DNA from: Paralvinella palmiformis | Taxonomy: Eukaryota > Annelida > Polychaeta > Terebellida > Alvinellidae | Assembly (NCBI GenBank): GCA_025642065.1 | Contig: JAODUP010000951.1 | Span: 146,001 to 210,000 of the forward strand | Reading direction: 5' to 3' | DNA: 64,000 bases | Shown: positions 26,167 to 37,922 of the stretch, in pieces | Layout of the letters: each line of letters opens with the position of its first letter | Position numbering within the stretch: the stretch's first letter is position 1 | The notes under the pieces: generated by a model | Told to the model about the DNA's origin: nothing | Databases searched by the model: none | What the model saw: only the letters and a program-made list of their open reading frames with translations | Translations under genes and position numbers: made by a program

Positions 26167-26471
26167 TGACCAATTAATGTATATTTTGTTTAGCCTAATC
26201 GGATGATCCTATGGTGGCTCTCGTGATAAATACCCTACAAATGCACGTTGGTGCTCACGGTATTGGGCTAAGGACGTGCTAGAGCTATCCGTCGGAGAAA
26301 GAATCAAAATAGTACAGAATCCATTTTAGTCATCAGAATCATCCTTAACATCAACAAAATCATGGATATAACCAACATTATACAAACCTTTAGTTGATAT
26401 GTTGTGAAAAACATAAATCGATTAAAGTACAGTTACAGATCTAAATGCTTCGCGGTTAACTGAATACTTTA
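25641..26471. other. Spacer with TA array
   Basis: No gene recognised. A (TA)n array covers 26115-26163. Confidence 0.5.
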
Positions 26472-26610
26472 TCACAGCCATTGTGCTATGATTTCAGGGT
26501 GAAGATGGAATAGTAAGACATTACCCGACTTGGCATGAAAGCCGTTTCTTTGCATTTTGCGTTTCTTTGCATCTAGTGCCTTGTGGAACACTGAACACAT
26601 TCCCTCCATA
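26472..26610 (-). CDS. Candidate terminal coding exon of a minus-strand gene
   Basis: Seen on the minus strand: an acceptor GGCTTTTTCAG ends at 26611, and an open frame in phase 2 (TATGGAGGGAATG...) runs 45 codons to a TGA at 26474-26472. It is rich in Lys/Arg (ALDAKKRKMQRN) and ends EIIAQWL. It is compatible in phase with the candidate exon at 27780-27828. No homology is recognised. A different frame at 26694-26879 could be an alternative end. Support is only splice consensus and phase, so this may be chance. Confidence 0.22.
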
Positions 26611-27779
26611 CTGAAAAAGCCATGATTGTTTTCAGAAATTAATTTCAGATTAAAACATTAGAAAACGTGTACAAGGTTAGGAAATGTTAAAAATCATAAG
26701 AAATAGTTCGCTAAACGCATCCAAGTTATATTACAGTCGTAGTTTACACCTGCTGTAAGATTCGGTTGATATTCCTGAATACAAATTGAATAAGACGGGG
26801 AATACTGATGAAAGGGGAATTTCTTGACATGTTCTTTGACATGTTCAATGAAACGGCGCATAGTTTTCTTAACTAGCAACCAAATGGCTCAGGTTCTTCA
26901 ATAAATGCAAGTACATATTGGAAGTAAATGATAGTATATATCAACCGTAGCATAAATGCACCTTGAGACAGTTGATTATTTTCGGCATATATTACTTTCT
27001 ACATTGGATTAAAACTTGTATTAAAATATATAGAGACCTCTGAAAATAGTAAAATTACGTTCGTTCCATTTGACTTGTCCCACTGGCATATGAAAAGTCT
27101 AACTGATTTCTAGCACAAATAGCACCCTACTCACAAAGCACGAAGAACGGATTCATGAACTGAATTGTGTTTTCGTGTTTAAATGAAAACGAAATAAATG
27201 TGCATCAGTGGATATGGATGAGGTAGTGTAACGTTAACACATACAATCAGTTAATGACAATATTTCATACTATCGAATGATGTTGCAGCAATGGACTGGC
27301 ATCTTTCATTGTTCTGCTGATATTATCCGGCATGACGCATCATGGTGGCTACGACATTATCTCGAGTAAATATAATAATATTAATATTAATAATATTAAT
27401 CACACGCTACATTCTAATTATCCTGATAACTGTTTCTGGGTAATACCAATATCGGTTACAAGATGAAAATAGTCAGTAGACTTTTAAAGCATACAGAAAC
27501 GAAACCCCGGCTCATAATGATTAATCACCAATCTAAACAATGTAATTTTGACAACTCATAGCTGATGTCACCCAGTGTTGGTCTATTGGATGGTTCTCGC
27601 AGCCAACATAGCGTCATAATATCAAACCTGGAATATAATTGATTGTTCATTAAAGTTCGCCTCTAAATACATAAGCTTGATAGAGTATTGCAAATAATTC
27701 AGCAGTAGTATATCTTTAAAATAATGATTTTTCTACTTTCGGATACTTGTGGTTCTAAATATCTAACAATCATACTCAC

Positions 27780-27828
27780 ATTTCATCCGAACATCTTTTT
27801 GGCTGTTGTCTGTTGTAAATGCTGTCAT
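27780..27828 (-). CDS. Candidate internal exon of a minus-strand gene
   Basis: Bounded on the minus strand by a weak acceptor (ATATTTAATAG) and a strong donor (GTGAGTATG). It is 49 bases long, enters in phase 1 and leaves in phase 2. The frame reads DSIYNRQQPKRCSDEM with no stop. No homology is recognised. Confidence 0.22.
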
Positions 27829-27899
27829 CTATTAAATATGTGCTACAAATGTGAACGAAATTAATGTCAGTTCAAGAAAAGAAAGGTTTTGTTTCATAC

Positions 27900-27947
27900 C
27901 TGGAGACCTTGAACTGCTTGAACACCTTGAAATATCTGACTGATAAA
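27900..27947 (-). CDS. Candidate internal exon of a minus-strand gene
   Basis: On the minus strand, the acceptor GTTTTCGTTTCAG precedes 48 bases ending CTCCAG, followed by the donor GTATGA. Length is a multiple of three. In phase 1 it reads VYQSDISRCSSSSRSPG, and in phase 0 it reads FISQIFQGVQAVQGLQ. Phase 1 agrees with the neighbouring candidate exon. Confidence 0.28.
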
Positions 27948-28275
27948 CTGAAACGAAAACAACGAAGGTGAATGCGTCAAATTAGATGAGTTTTCATTTG
28001 CACTGACTTCCAGATAGATATTGTTTGATCTGTCTGATGAAAATACGACCTTTGATTATGTTTCAGTAAGATTACGTATTAAAATAATGTTCTCTATTCA
28101 TTTTTCTATTTCTTGATGGTTCATTAAAAATCATACGCGAACGCATGACAAAATTAATTTGGTGTTTTGGTGTTGTATTCTGAAATTAGTATTCATGAAA
28201 GATTTCATTTTTAGAGAAATTAATAATCGTGAAAGGGGCTTTAAAACTTAATACACGGATGATCAGTCAGTTTAC

Positions 28276-28378
28276 CTGAATCTAGTCCTAGACAATTAAT
28301 GATGTAGATATTACTTTCTAGTTTCTTCAGGCTTTCTGCTTGTCTATTTAAATAGCGGACATATCCCTTCATTAAGTC
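28276..28378 (-). CDS. Candidate internal exon of a minus-strand gene (coiled-coil-like)
   Basis: On the minus strand, the pyrimidine-rich acceptor GTTTTCTTCCTTCCAG is followed by 103 bases with only one open frame (phase 0 entry), ending in TTCAG with donor GTAAAC. It reads LMKGYVRYLNRQAESLKKLE then SNIYIINCLGLDSG, a helical, charged stretch. Exit phase 1 matches 27900-27947. This is the best of the four candidate exons. I do not recognise the protein, and upstream exons were not found. Confidence 0.33.
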
Positions 28379-28679
28379 CTGGAAGGAAGAAAACAAATTT
28401 CGTTTTTATTTGTGTGGAAACTGTATGAGGCTAATTTCAGAATATCGTAATTCAGATTAATTTCATTCAAAGGATGCACTAATAAAATTTTCCTTTCCAA
28501 ACTTGATAAGCATTACCTTCACTTATAAGTGACAGCAAAATAATATTATCTAGTCGGAGATATTTAACGTTTAATGGTGACCTATTTGTGTCAGGTGGGG
28601 GAGAAAAATCTGAAAACTATCATCTTGTTATGTTTACCGAAGTTTATATATATTTTTGACTTTTACATCAGCAGCATTT

Positions 28680-29285
28680 TACCTCAGATGCTGACCTCAG
28701 CTTTATTCTGGGTTCGAATAATTGAATAAATCCTACCTATATGAACCATGTATCAATACACGTCCGACTGGTCTGGCGTCGAAGTTCTTCTCTAACCTAA
28801 GCGAAAATTCAAGCCCTATTCAAGCCTCAGCGTGTTAACAAACATTACAGTTTGTTCATAACAAAGAGAATGTACACTAACTCAGTATGGACTCACTGAA
28901 GCGATTTAACTAAAATATAAACAAAGTAGCAATACCGCACATTGGATTATTACTGGACTAGAACGAAATATCGTCTCAAACCTGAGTAAATACTATGATT
29001 TACTCGAATCTAACAGCTAACCCTCATACGTTTCCGTTCATCACTAAGTGAACGTTCATTCACGCCTAATTTAGCGTCCCTAAGTATATGCAGTTAGGTG
29101 TGGTGGGATCTAAATTAAAGCGCCTATCCACTTGATCTATTTGACCCATGGTCGAGAACAGCGGATTTCAGGCAGATCTCCGATACTGCGAATGACACGT
29201 CGGGATTATAATAGCTATACATTTAACAAATTTCCTATATCGGTGTAATCTAATTACTCATAATATGGGGAACAACTCTGTCCGC
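28680..29285 (+). repeat. R1 dispersed repeat, copy III (5'-truncated)
   Basis: It begins at ACCTCAGATGCTGACCTCAG and carries only the right half of R1, ending CTCATAATATGGGG close to where copy II ends. Similarity to copies II and IV is very high, so the family was active fairly recently. Confidence 0.85.
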
Positions 29286-29539
29286 AGCTTAATACCCATG
29301 GAGAACATGTGTTTTTATTGGCGGTGTGCTGTGTATATGTGTTTATATGCGTACGAGTGTGTGTGTGTGTGTGTGTATTTTGGAGATAATAAGGAAAATA
29401 TTGTATCAGGCTATTTGAACTCTACAACTGTATCTGCTTTGTATATTTGTTTACATTTTGCATATACGTAAATGGAGTCTGGGTAATATTAAAACTCGGT
29501 TAAATTATAATTGGAATATTATCATTTGATAAAAAAATT

Positions 29540-29570
<31 letters not shown>

Positions 29571-31660
29571 AACTGAAATGTATTATTTGCATCAACGCTA
29601 CAGAAAGGAAATTCAGTTCATGTAAGTCACGTTGCTACACCCCTAAAATCAGCTTTCTTTTGAATGCAATGTATTACATGCTTTCTTTTAAAACAACAGA
29701 TGACATTCCTAAGTTACTAGCGACATCAACATGCATATTTAATTTGTTGATTATATTCGTTTTTGTTCATATTTGTTGGCGTAGTTATGTGTTTATTCGC
29801 CTATTTTTCATTGCTATGATTTTGTCCGCTCTTCATTGAAGCTTAGTTTCAGACTGAACAACTTTCATGCTTCTATAGTTTGCTTTGTTAAACAAAATAA
29901 GCTTTATATATGTATTGTTGCAGAAACATAATTAATTATTAACAGATCTATGAAATATACATCATTTGTATTAAATATTAGCTATGTATAAATCGCGTAC
30001 GGTATATTCTCATGTGTCTGTTATATATTTAATTTAATCAGCCACAAATTGATAGTCAACTGTGATTGTTTGGTGTTGCAACATATTTAATGAATCCCAA
30101 TGATTATCTTTGCAGTACGTTGTTACGTACACACTCAATCATATGACTACATTTTCTTCAACGTTGTGTCACAAAAGTGGCCGTAAAACATCAATCATCG
30201 TCATCATCATCATTATCATCAATATTGTATCAAGAATGGATAAATTACAATAAAGTTGTTTTCGATTTCTGTGTCCATACAATATATAATATGTCATTAT
30301 GATGTGCGTGTTTTCTCCCTATAACATACCATGTAAGACGATCACAATGTGCACAATTATACCCATGATGAAATCTCTCATTTGTACTTCATTGGCTTAT
30401 GAAAATATTTGCATGAAAATATTAGCTATAAATATATTTATATTGTTACATATTTTACTTTAATGGTGATGTTTTATTTTATTCAATTCGGATAGATTGA
30501 GCAATAAACCTTAATCGTTTCCGTTTAAGGCTACATACATTTCATAGATTAATGTAGTATACGGCCGTCAGTGAGATAAGAATAACAACAAGGACAATTT
30601 TACTTGAGATTTTCACGATACCAATTACCCCGAAATCCTTCTAGATAATGCACTGACATATATCGAATGCGTATGAAGCCATCATCACGGTAGAACAGCA
30701 ATGAAAGATACATTATATGCACATTTTGTGTCATCAAACGTTGTCGCCATAGAAATCATCAAGCTAACTGAAAAAAAGCTGAAGAAATTGGTGGAACTTA
30801 TAAGAAAATGAAAGTTTTATTTCATTGATGCAGCAAGGAATGGAAAAAGACATATAAAATTATACACTGCTGAGCATCTCTTATATATATCTGTTCTTTT
30901 CAAGTGTCATTATAGCAATTATAGGTTCAATTTTAAAAGGCTATATTTTTTTAAATATCAGTTAATATCCATTTCTTGAATATCATTTAAAAGTCCCGAA
31001 TTAAATATATCTGAATTAGCTGCTAAATATGATAAACATAATTTTTGTCTATCTATATACTGACGGCTGTAATATAAATAGACAAGAGGTAATTTAATTG
31101 AAAACCGCCGATTGTGAAACGTATCCTGTTAAACAAGGGTTTTCTGAGCCAATTGTTTAAAACGTTATGATTGTTATTTGGCGGAAAAACAATATTACTT
31201 TATTCCACACATATTCAGGAATTCACCTCTACAAACAGACGAAATTTCAGTACGTAATGCGTTATTCATTATCGCCACAGTCATTTGCTTAATAAATAAT
31301 GAAAAGCGGGAATACTTAACAACTAATTATGGCCGTTATTGCGTTTGAATTTCGTTTCAAAAGTAGCCACCGTTTCTCTACGACATAAAGAGAAATAACA
31401 TCATAGACTCTAGGTTTGGGCATCGTCAGGTAAGAGATAATTACTTGTGTTCTGCTGACCTCCTATCATAGAATGGAGCATGTAATAATTAACCTGTAGA
31501 ATAGCACAATCACTTGAATAATGCTGAACATGTAATTAGAGCATGACTGAATGAGCCGATATCTCGTGATTTTTCATTCAACTCTATGAATCTATGCTAT
31601 GACCATTGGGTATTATTAATAATTACTAGTTAACAAAAACCCGTCTTCCTACAATTCCTA
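29286..31660. other. AT-rich spacer upstream of the Ig gene
   Basis: No coding gene recognised. It holds a short GT tract (29358-29376), TA tracts near 29543-29571 and a SINE tail fragment at about 30169-30230 (ACAAAAGTGGCCGTAAAACA then ATC repeats). A perfect donor consensus CAG|GTAAGA sits at 31427-31435. It could end a 5' untranslated exon that splices to 31887, which has an acceptor but starts with untranslated sequence. No TATA box or start site could be supported. Confidence 0.4.
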
Positions 31661-31852
31661 AGGGCGCCTCCGTGGTCTAGCGGTAGCGTGCTGGACCACA
31701 GATCACTACCACCCGTGTTCGAATGTCGGCCTGGGAATATCTGATGATTGTTTCATCTTTCACTTCGCCTCATTACCTTCGGAGGTCGCTCGGCCCATTT
31801 AGCCTAGCACGTGCACAAAAGTGGCCGTAAAACATTAATCATCATCATCATC
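31661..31852 (+). mobile_element. tRNA-derived SINE, complete copy with 9-base target duplication
   Basis: The 5' part is tRNA-like, with box A TGGTCTAGCGGTAGCG and box B TGTTCGAATG. It is followed by a body and an ATC-repeat tail after GTGGCCGTAAAACATT. TCCTACAAT occurs at 31647-31655 and again at 31851-31859, bracketing the element as a target-site duplication. Related copies or tails are at 22640, 30169 and 61403 (minus). Such elements depend on a partner non-LTR element for movement. Confidence 0.85.
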
Positions 31853-31886
31853 CTACAATCTATATTTTCTTTTTGTTTCCTTTTAG

Positions 31887-32003
31887 AATGTTGGTCAATT
31901 AATCCACTGACAGCAGAACATACCTGGAACATGTGCAATATAATTGTTTTTATGTTTTTGCACATCATCATCGGAATAGCCGTATTACCTGGCTATTCCT
32001 TTG
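31887..32003 (+). CDS. Ig-superfamily gene: signal-peptide exon
   Basis: An acceptor (TTGTTTCCTTTTAG) precedes the exon and the donor TTG|GTAAGG closes it. The likely start is ATG at 31931, giving MCNIIVFMFLHIIIGIAVLP then GYSF. This is a short, strongly hydrophobic leader with a small-residue end, as expected for a secreted or membrane receptor. The reading frame also stays open upstream, but the leader-like part begins at this Met. The exon exits in phase 1. Joined to 36539 it gives a Gly junction codon, so the phase agrees with every Ig exon downstream. The acceptor implies an untranslated upstream exon. Confidence 0.7.
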
Positions 32004-34229
32004 GTAAGGATTTTTTTTATTATTCATTTTATAAATATTCATTCCTATGTGCTATGACTACTAATAAATCCAGAAGAGATGCTTGTTAATCAGAAACTCC
32101 TATTAGTTCAATGCTGATTTCCATTTTTATAGCTCAGGTTCATGTCACTCCATAATACTAATATAGATACAGCATTGTTTGGTCAATGTAACTAGGCATG
32201 AATGACATCAGTCGGGGCTACATCAAGAGGTCAGAGTCTGTGTGATGTGAACAATGCTTACAAACAATGTTCTATCCGTCTTCTCTAATCATACACTTAC
32301 GTCTACGTAAAACCAATTAGTGACACATTTTTGTAAGATATTTCACGTAATCTGATAATGCACCTGTATTGTTTTATCTGCGTGTACAAATTAATATGAG
32401 ATCAGCTTTATTTATGGTGCCACAAAGTCTCAAACTGATGTCATTATGTGTGTGTGTGTGTGTGTGCGCGCGCGCGCGCCCGCGCGCGTGTGTGTGTGTG
32501 TGTGTGTAGTGAAATCAACCTGAGCAAAAGTAGCATATCATAGCAACTTTGATCAGTTGTATTTAAATACCACGCTACGTTGTGATTGAAGTGAATGCCA
32601 TATCTAGTACAAAAAACAAACAAACAATGAAATCCTCTCATCATTCATAATGCAGAATTCTGTTTAATCGGATCTGGACAACTCTATTATAGATCTTCTA
32701 TTAATTATATTATTATTGCTTCGATTTTCTCCAATAAATGCTTAGAACACGATCTCCGTATGGATAAATGTAGTTTATTGGTACTACTAACCAGGAAAAC
32801 GCTCAAAAAGTGAATTTTGCACATGCCATGCACAGAGCAAAATGTCATTATCGTGTGATCCTTGATTAAGTAAGGATTCGATAGTACACAACTTAATTAA
32901 CTTGATAGGCATAATATATTTGTTGACTTCATTCAGTAATATTAACCTGTCTAATGTGTTCGGAATAGCATCCCATCTTCATCACTTAAAAAGTCAAATC
33001 TATAATACAACAATCAGTTAATCAATAAAAGGGGAATCCTTTAAAATATGAAGCGAATATATTTGATTATAATACCATTTCGTGGCACTCAACAAAGCCA
33101 ATTTAGCCTGTGACAAAATTCAAATGAAATGTTAACATACAGCTTTTCAACATATTATGGTCTTTCGTGACATGATTTATTTTTAGAGGGTTCAATCCAC
33201 GCGGGCTTATCTAATATCCATCGATTGCTAACTAAGATACACTTCCGGTGATATTCTTAAGGTAACAAAGTTTCTCTTTTCGAGGAGAAATAATTTTATT
33301 TGAATTATCACTGCTAAACCAAGGGTTTTGAAAATTCAGGTGTAATAAGGGACACTCAATGGTTATTTTTATACTGTGCCATTAAATATTTCTGGAAATA
33401 ATAATTTGCTTTCGACATTTGTTGTGATTTTTTTCTGATGTAACTCCTTGTAATACTTTAACTTGTGATTTATTGTTTAGAATTCCAAATTCCATAACTT
33501 CAAATATTCTACACATATTGCACCTGCCTCAAAAGCAATAGGAATATTTAAATATAATAAACGAAATAGACAACATATTTCCCCAATGATGATTTTATGT
33601 TTATTCATAATATCGGGTTTAACGGTCTGGGTCTCGCCATTCCGGGATAACATCCATAATAAACTACCCCAGCATCAATTATTAACTAGTTGATCACATT
33701 ATTTACTTTATGTCAATTAATATTTGTATCCACTTTACTAAAATGTAAACATATCTTTTCTCATAACAATATCCCTAACCATTGAATACTTGTGATATCA
33801 GCAACACTAGCATAGTGAAACATATCAATTAATTACCACTAATACGTTGATGGGATTGTAAGATTATGTTTTATTGATATGTTTTTTTTCTTTTTCTTTC
33901 TATGTTCAATATAAAGAAAGCTAAAGACTAAGCTGTATCATTTGTTATATCCTAGTGCGAACCAAGTGGCCTGAGTCAATTTATTCGACATTGGCCCAAG
34001 AGTACTTTTGTTTGTGAGGCTTAGCTTTAACACAAATTATAATAAGTTATCGCAGAAAGAAGAAACATTTAGAATTTATATAGAAAAATAGTGATGAGTT
34101 GGAAACTAAGTTTCCTAGCTAGTTTCCTTGCTATGCGTTTACAAGGGCTAGGAGTCAACAAGTAAATCACAAAACTAGAGTTGTCAAGTAAATATCAGTT
34201 GATCAGAGATTAACTTGCTGATTCTAGTA
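32004..34229. other. First part of intron 1
   Basis: Non-coding AT-rich sequence. The only notable structure is an alternating GT/GC tract at 32446-32508, a purine-pyrimidine alternation able to adopt Z-DNA. Confidence 0.5.
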
Positions 34230-34339
34230 CAGTCAGAATCCGTTAATCCGGACATCGTCTATGAGACAATCCACCTCCCGACACATTATTCTCTGTGACG
34301 GATTTAGCTCCATGATAACTAATTCTTTAATCCGGAAAT

Positions 34340-35660
34340 TATAGACAGAATTCTAGAAGAAACACAAAAAGATCCTAGAGTCTTTAACAACGCATCATGG
34401 TCAATCCTGGCAGCTTGGTTTCAGAAAGAAATCGGGATATCTCCAATCATACCCCAAGGTCCAACAAACCTGTTCCATGGTTTAAGCCACCCATTCAAGT
34501 AATCACGTAGAACCCCATCCAAAAGAAAGCTGATCCGGAAGGCGCAGCAATAGCAGCAACTAACACCAACCATCAATATCTACACCGACGCCAGTTCCCA
34601 ATCTAACAGAACCACAGCCTGGGCCTGCTTCATCAAAGAAATAGACGAAGAAATAAGAGGCGGAATCACGAAGCACACCCGATCACCTTAGCTGAGCTGC
34701 ACGCAGTCAACGCAGCACTAATATGCATATCGAGACAGACTATCATCATCCACTCGGACTCTATGGGGTTACTAATCATCATCAACACAGTCAATTTCCA
34801 CACCTACCCCGAAATCACCACAGAAATCTACACCACAGCATCAACCTTCAGGCAGCGTGGGATCCAAATAATAATCCATTGGGTTCTAAGCCACATTAAC
34901 CTTGAGGGCAACGACCCAGTCGACAAATTAATTTGGAAACGAAGCCACGAACCTATACGTCATCGAATATACCGAACATATCCCAGGCCTATTCAACCAT
35001 CTTGTTGACAGATTCATCTCTAATCGACTTGAATTGATCTACACAGACTAGACATCAGCACCCAAGGATTGGTACCAGAAGACCACTGTAGTTGGAGATA
35101 ATATTCTCAACAACAGACTGGCCGACACCCAACTCAGAAGACTACGTTTCTGGACTTACACAAGAAACTTCACCGGCCCGTCACCCCTAACACTATGCCA
35201 CCCAACACGCTATGCTCACCTGCTCAGCCTACCCAAAGCACTGAAGAATACTAAAAGGCCATCTCCGCCTGGAAGATTATAAACTTCCAGACCATCACCT
35301 AGCAGCATTGATCATAAGAAAATAAACATTCCTACCAGACATCACAATCCCCTACTTCTCCAGAAAGACCCTTAAACATACCAACAACGACAATAAGTAC
35401 AAATCAGACCCTTATGGAATAATGGGTAAGAGCGTAGGACTTCCGTACCAATGTTTCATGCCGTGCGGGTGGCCGGAAGTTCGAATCCCGGCCGTGACAT
35501 TATAGTAGGAGGAGTTTTTCATCCAACCAGTCAAATGGCAAGGTTTTTCTCTCCCGAACATGACATCTATAGTAAACTGAGGTGTAACCACGTTAAACAA
35601 CTGCCATTTCGCCCATCATCATACTAACAGAAATCAACACCAGGTGGCTGTGCCCAATAG
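34340..35660 (+). pseudogene. Non-LTR retrotransposon 3' part with RNase H
   Basis: The frames read TINIYTDASSQSNRTTAWAC (RNase H first Asp), LAELHAVNAALICI (Glu box), IIHSDSMGLLIIIN (second Asp) and IHWVLSHINLEGNDPVDKLI (the WVPSHxGIxGNExAD box). This order is diagnostic for the RNase H domain carried by I/Jockey-group and related non-LTR elements. The Asp of the last box is kept, but the frame is shifted before LAEL and again after 35008. A SINE interrupts the 3' end. Confidence 0.8.
35402..35630 (+). mobile_element. tRNA-derived SINE, second family
   Basis: A tRNA-like head has a box A-like TGGGTAAGAGCG and a clear box B (AGTTCGAATCCC). The body differs from the 31661 SINE, and the tail ends ATTTCGCCCATCATCATAC. 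It sits inside the RNase H-bearing non-LTR fragment. The target duplication is not clear. Confidence 0.6.
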
Positions 35661-36122
35661 GAAATAGCCAGGAGTCTCTACCCCAAACAGACAAGACTTG
35701 CTATCAGATTCACTTCTGTGGCTGTCGAAATAATAACGGAGCAATATGTGAGAGTCCAGTGAGAAAACGTCGTCCCGTTGATATTTCTGCTGCCCAGAAG
35801 CGTGACATCTGTCAACTAATTCCGCTCAACAGACCTTTAAGTTTGGGTCATTTATTGTCATATTTGTTGAAAATAAATAAAGTCACATAAATGTCATTGT
35901 GGTTCAAATGGATGTTGCGTATTATTTTTGTTTCATACAACGGCATGTCTTTACGATCTAAAAAATTTTGACACGTACTACCGCTATGTCACGGACTCGA
36001 TATTCCGGCATTCGCGTTTTTCCGACATATTATCATGTAAAAACCCTTGTCGGATTAACGCATTCTGAGCTGTGTCTGAACTGGAATATGATAATTTGCC
36101 TGTTCGTTATTGTGTAAAATGT

Positions 36123-36415
36123 GACTCGTTAATGATGAAATGGCCGCCATCCAGTGTGCCCACTGCCGAAGAATGGCATGTAGTACACCAGATTGGTATT
36201 CTGAGATTCTACAGGTAGGAAATAATTGCTTTGGCTCATGAATTTATTACATATGATCACATGGGAATAAATAAGGCACATACATGTATAGCCCAATACT
36301 TCTTTAGGCCAGAAATGCGAAAGGAAATATCTCAATATTGTAAAACGTGCCACACATGTCAGCTTGATGAAGCAACTACTTTCTTTCATTGTATTATTAT
36401 TTACATAAATCTATG
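36123..36415 (+). pseudogene. Ty3/gypsy integrase zinc-binding fragment
   Basis: The frame 36225-36400 reads IALAHEFITYDHMGINKAHT then IAQYFFRPEMRKEISQYCKT and CHTCQ. This is the HHCC motif that starts retroviral-type integrases (LAHExxxxGHxGxxKT ... YxWPxMxxDIxxYCxxCxxCQ). Only this domain is present, in intron 1 just before the first Ig exon. Confidence 0.8.
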
Positions 36416-36538
36416 TTGAAACTATGGAACATTTGTTGGCATCTGGCGACAGATGGGCAATATCATAAGGAAAACAAGTGCCTTTGTCAAATACTAATAT
36501 CACTAAGTCCATTTTATTTTTACTTATGTCCATTGCAG

Positions 36539-36898
36539 GTTTGAAATTTGTTAGCTGGCCAAACGCCGTAGGTGGCTACATCAACAAATCGGTCACATTA
36601 CAGTGGACCGTGGATAAACCTGTCAATAGAACATGGGAAGGCAATATTACCTTTGATATGGAGCCACCAAAACTAGTCTGTAAATGGAAGACGCTTATCA
36701 CTGGAGCTATTCAGGCTTCCTATGGTAGTGATTATGATGCAAATAAAGTTAGCCTCAACGTAACGCTTGGATCCAGATCAGTGTACGTGACTCTACATAA
36801 TCTCGAAATTGATGATGCCAGATATAACTATGTACTTATAATTGTGGTGGATGGCAACGATACGCTAATCAATAGTGTTGCTTGGATAGTGATCTACA
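36539..36898 (+). CDS. Ig-superfamily gene: first Ig-like exon (V-type, no canonical disulfide)
   Basis: The exon lies between the acceptor ATGTCCATTGCAG and the donor ACA|GTGAGT, with 360 bases and phase 1 at both ends. It encodes an N-terminal Ig-like fold: NKSVTLQWTVDKP around the B strand, KLVCKWKTL around the C strand, and VTLHNLEIDDARYNYVLIIV as the E-F strands. The positions where the two disulfide cysteines normally sit are Trp (after TLQ) and Tyr (ARYNY), so the standard disulfide is missing. Five N-glycosylation sequons are present (NKS, NRT, NIT, NVT, NDT). It follows the signal-peptide exon, so it would be the membrane-distal domain. Confidence 0.8.
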
Positions 36899-37273
36899 GT
36901 GAGTATATCGTTCAAAGCAATTTGTTTTTCTCAGCAGTATTGGATAACGGATGATGACATGCCGCACAAAGTGTACAAGCCTCCGACCACTCCACCCCAG
37001 AAATGCTATGCGTCAGTGCAAATCTTATCCATTATCGATATTAACATTGCTTGCGAATGTGTTGTTCTCTAGCTCTCGCTTAGTTGATCAACATCCTAAT
37101 ATTTAAAGCTGTGTTCTAAGTATGGTGAAATTAAGCTCCATATCAGCACAATCTACGTTATAATTAAGATAATGAATAATTCCCAGTTATTCAAAGACCT
37201 ACTCAGTTGTAGTATTTCACTGAATAGGTGTCAAACGTTGTTTTATTTTATTTTATTGTAATGCAGGTATATT

Positions 37274-37604
37274 ATAATAATAATAAGTGATATTTATATA
37301 GCCCCCTATTCAACTAGAAGCTGCTCTAAGGCGCTTTATATTATTATTTACAATATTATTATCCCTGACTCAGACCTGTTTCCATCCAACACACATCTCA
37401 ACTCCCAAGGGAGTATACAACGTATGCTGCCAATATAGGCGCAATGCGTTACTCAAACGCATAGCCATCGGTTCCTGTCAGGTACTCATTGGGTGAACCA
37501 GTCGCCACGTGACAGCATTGCAGCTCATGGAGCCTCGAATCCGCAACCGTTCAGCTACGACTCCTACGCTCTAACTAACTGCGCTATCATGGCTGTGTCC
37601 TTAC
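37274..37604 (-). mobile_element. tRNA-derived SINE, third family (minus strand), in intron 2
   Basis: Read on the minus strand, the element starts with a tRNA-like head (box A TAGCGCAGTTAGTTAGAGCG, box B GGTTGCGGATTCGAGGC). It ends with TAAAGCGCCTTAGAGCAGC and an ATTTATATAGC-type tail followed by ATT repeats. Two more copies lie at 46252-46368 (truncated) and 50675-51001. Confidence 0.8.
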
Positions 37605-37922
37605 GGGAAATACAATTCGATGAAATTGGCTCATTGAATTTAGGTTTATGTAAACAATATTATGAATAATCGTTTTGTCAATCCATTTAATTTTAGCATG
37701 GATTTGATTTTTCACCTAATCGATAAGACTTGTCAACCCAGACCTATGTCGTTATTTATCAGCTAAATTAATATTAACATTTGTTATAATCAAGTGTGTT
37801 TCTTTTCAAGTGAAAATCTGTTAATTATTTTTATTGATCACAAAGCTTGCATAACACTCTGCAAAAATATCATTGTCCATGACCTATAATGCCACATTGC
37901 GTTTGCTTACGTTTTTCAACAG

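Larger units (their letters stand above)
34230..36072 (+). mobile_element. pogo/Tigger-like DNA transposon remnant with nested insertions
   Basis: The left end CAGTCAGAATCCGTTAATCC and the reverse complement of the right end (CAGCTCAGAATGCGTTAATC) match as imperfect inverted termini. The left one is preceded by TA, the usual target. Just inside the right end, 35755-35880 encodes VRKRRPVDISAAQKRDICQL, resembling the N-terminal helix-turn-helix of pogo/CENP-B-type transposases, then a stop. The catalytic DDE part is absent. A Jockey-like RNase H fragment and a SINE occupy the middle, so insertions accumulated inside the element. All of this lies in intron 1 of the Ig gene. Confidence 0.65.

Noticed and set aside
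26694..26879. Minus-strand frame KKTMRRFIEHVKEHVKKFPF as a terminal exon
   Set aside because: Its acceptor is weak, and its phase (1) fits only if the 27780-27828 segment is skipped. Left out of the candidate model in favour of 26472-26610.
31427..31435. 5' untranslated exon of the Ig gene ending at CAG|GTAAGA
   Set aside because: The donor is perfect and well placed, but no start site, TATA box or conserved exon body supports it. It is mentioned only as a possibility.
31661..31735. tRNA gene
   Set aside because: Box A and box B are present, but the arms do not pair as a functional tRNA, and a SINE body, tail and target duplication follow.
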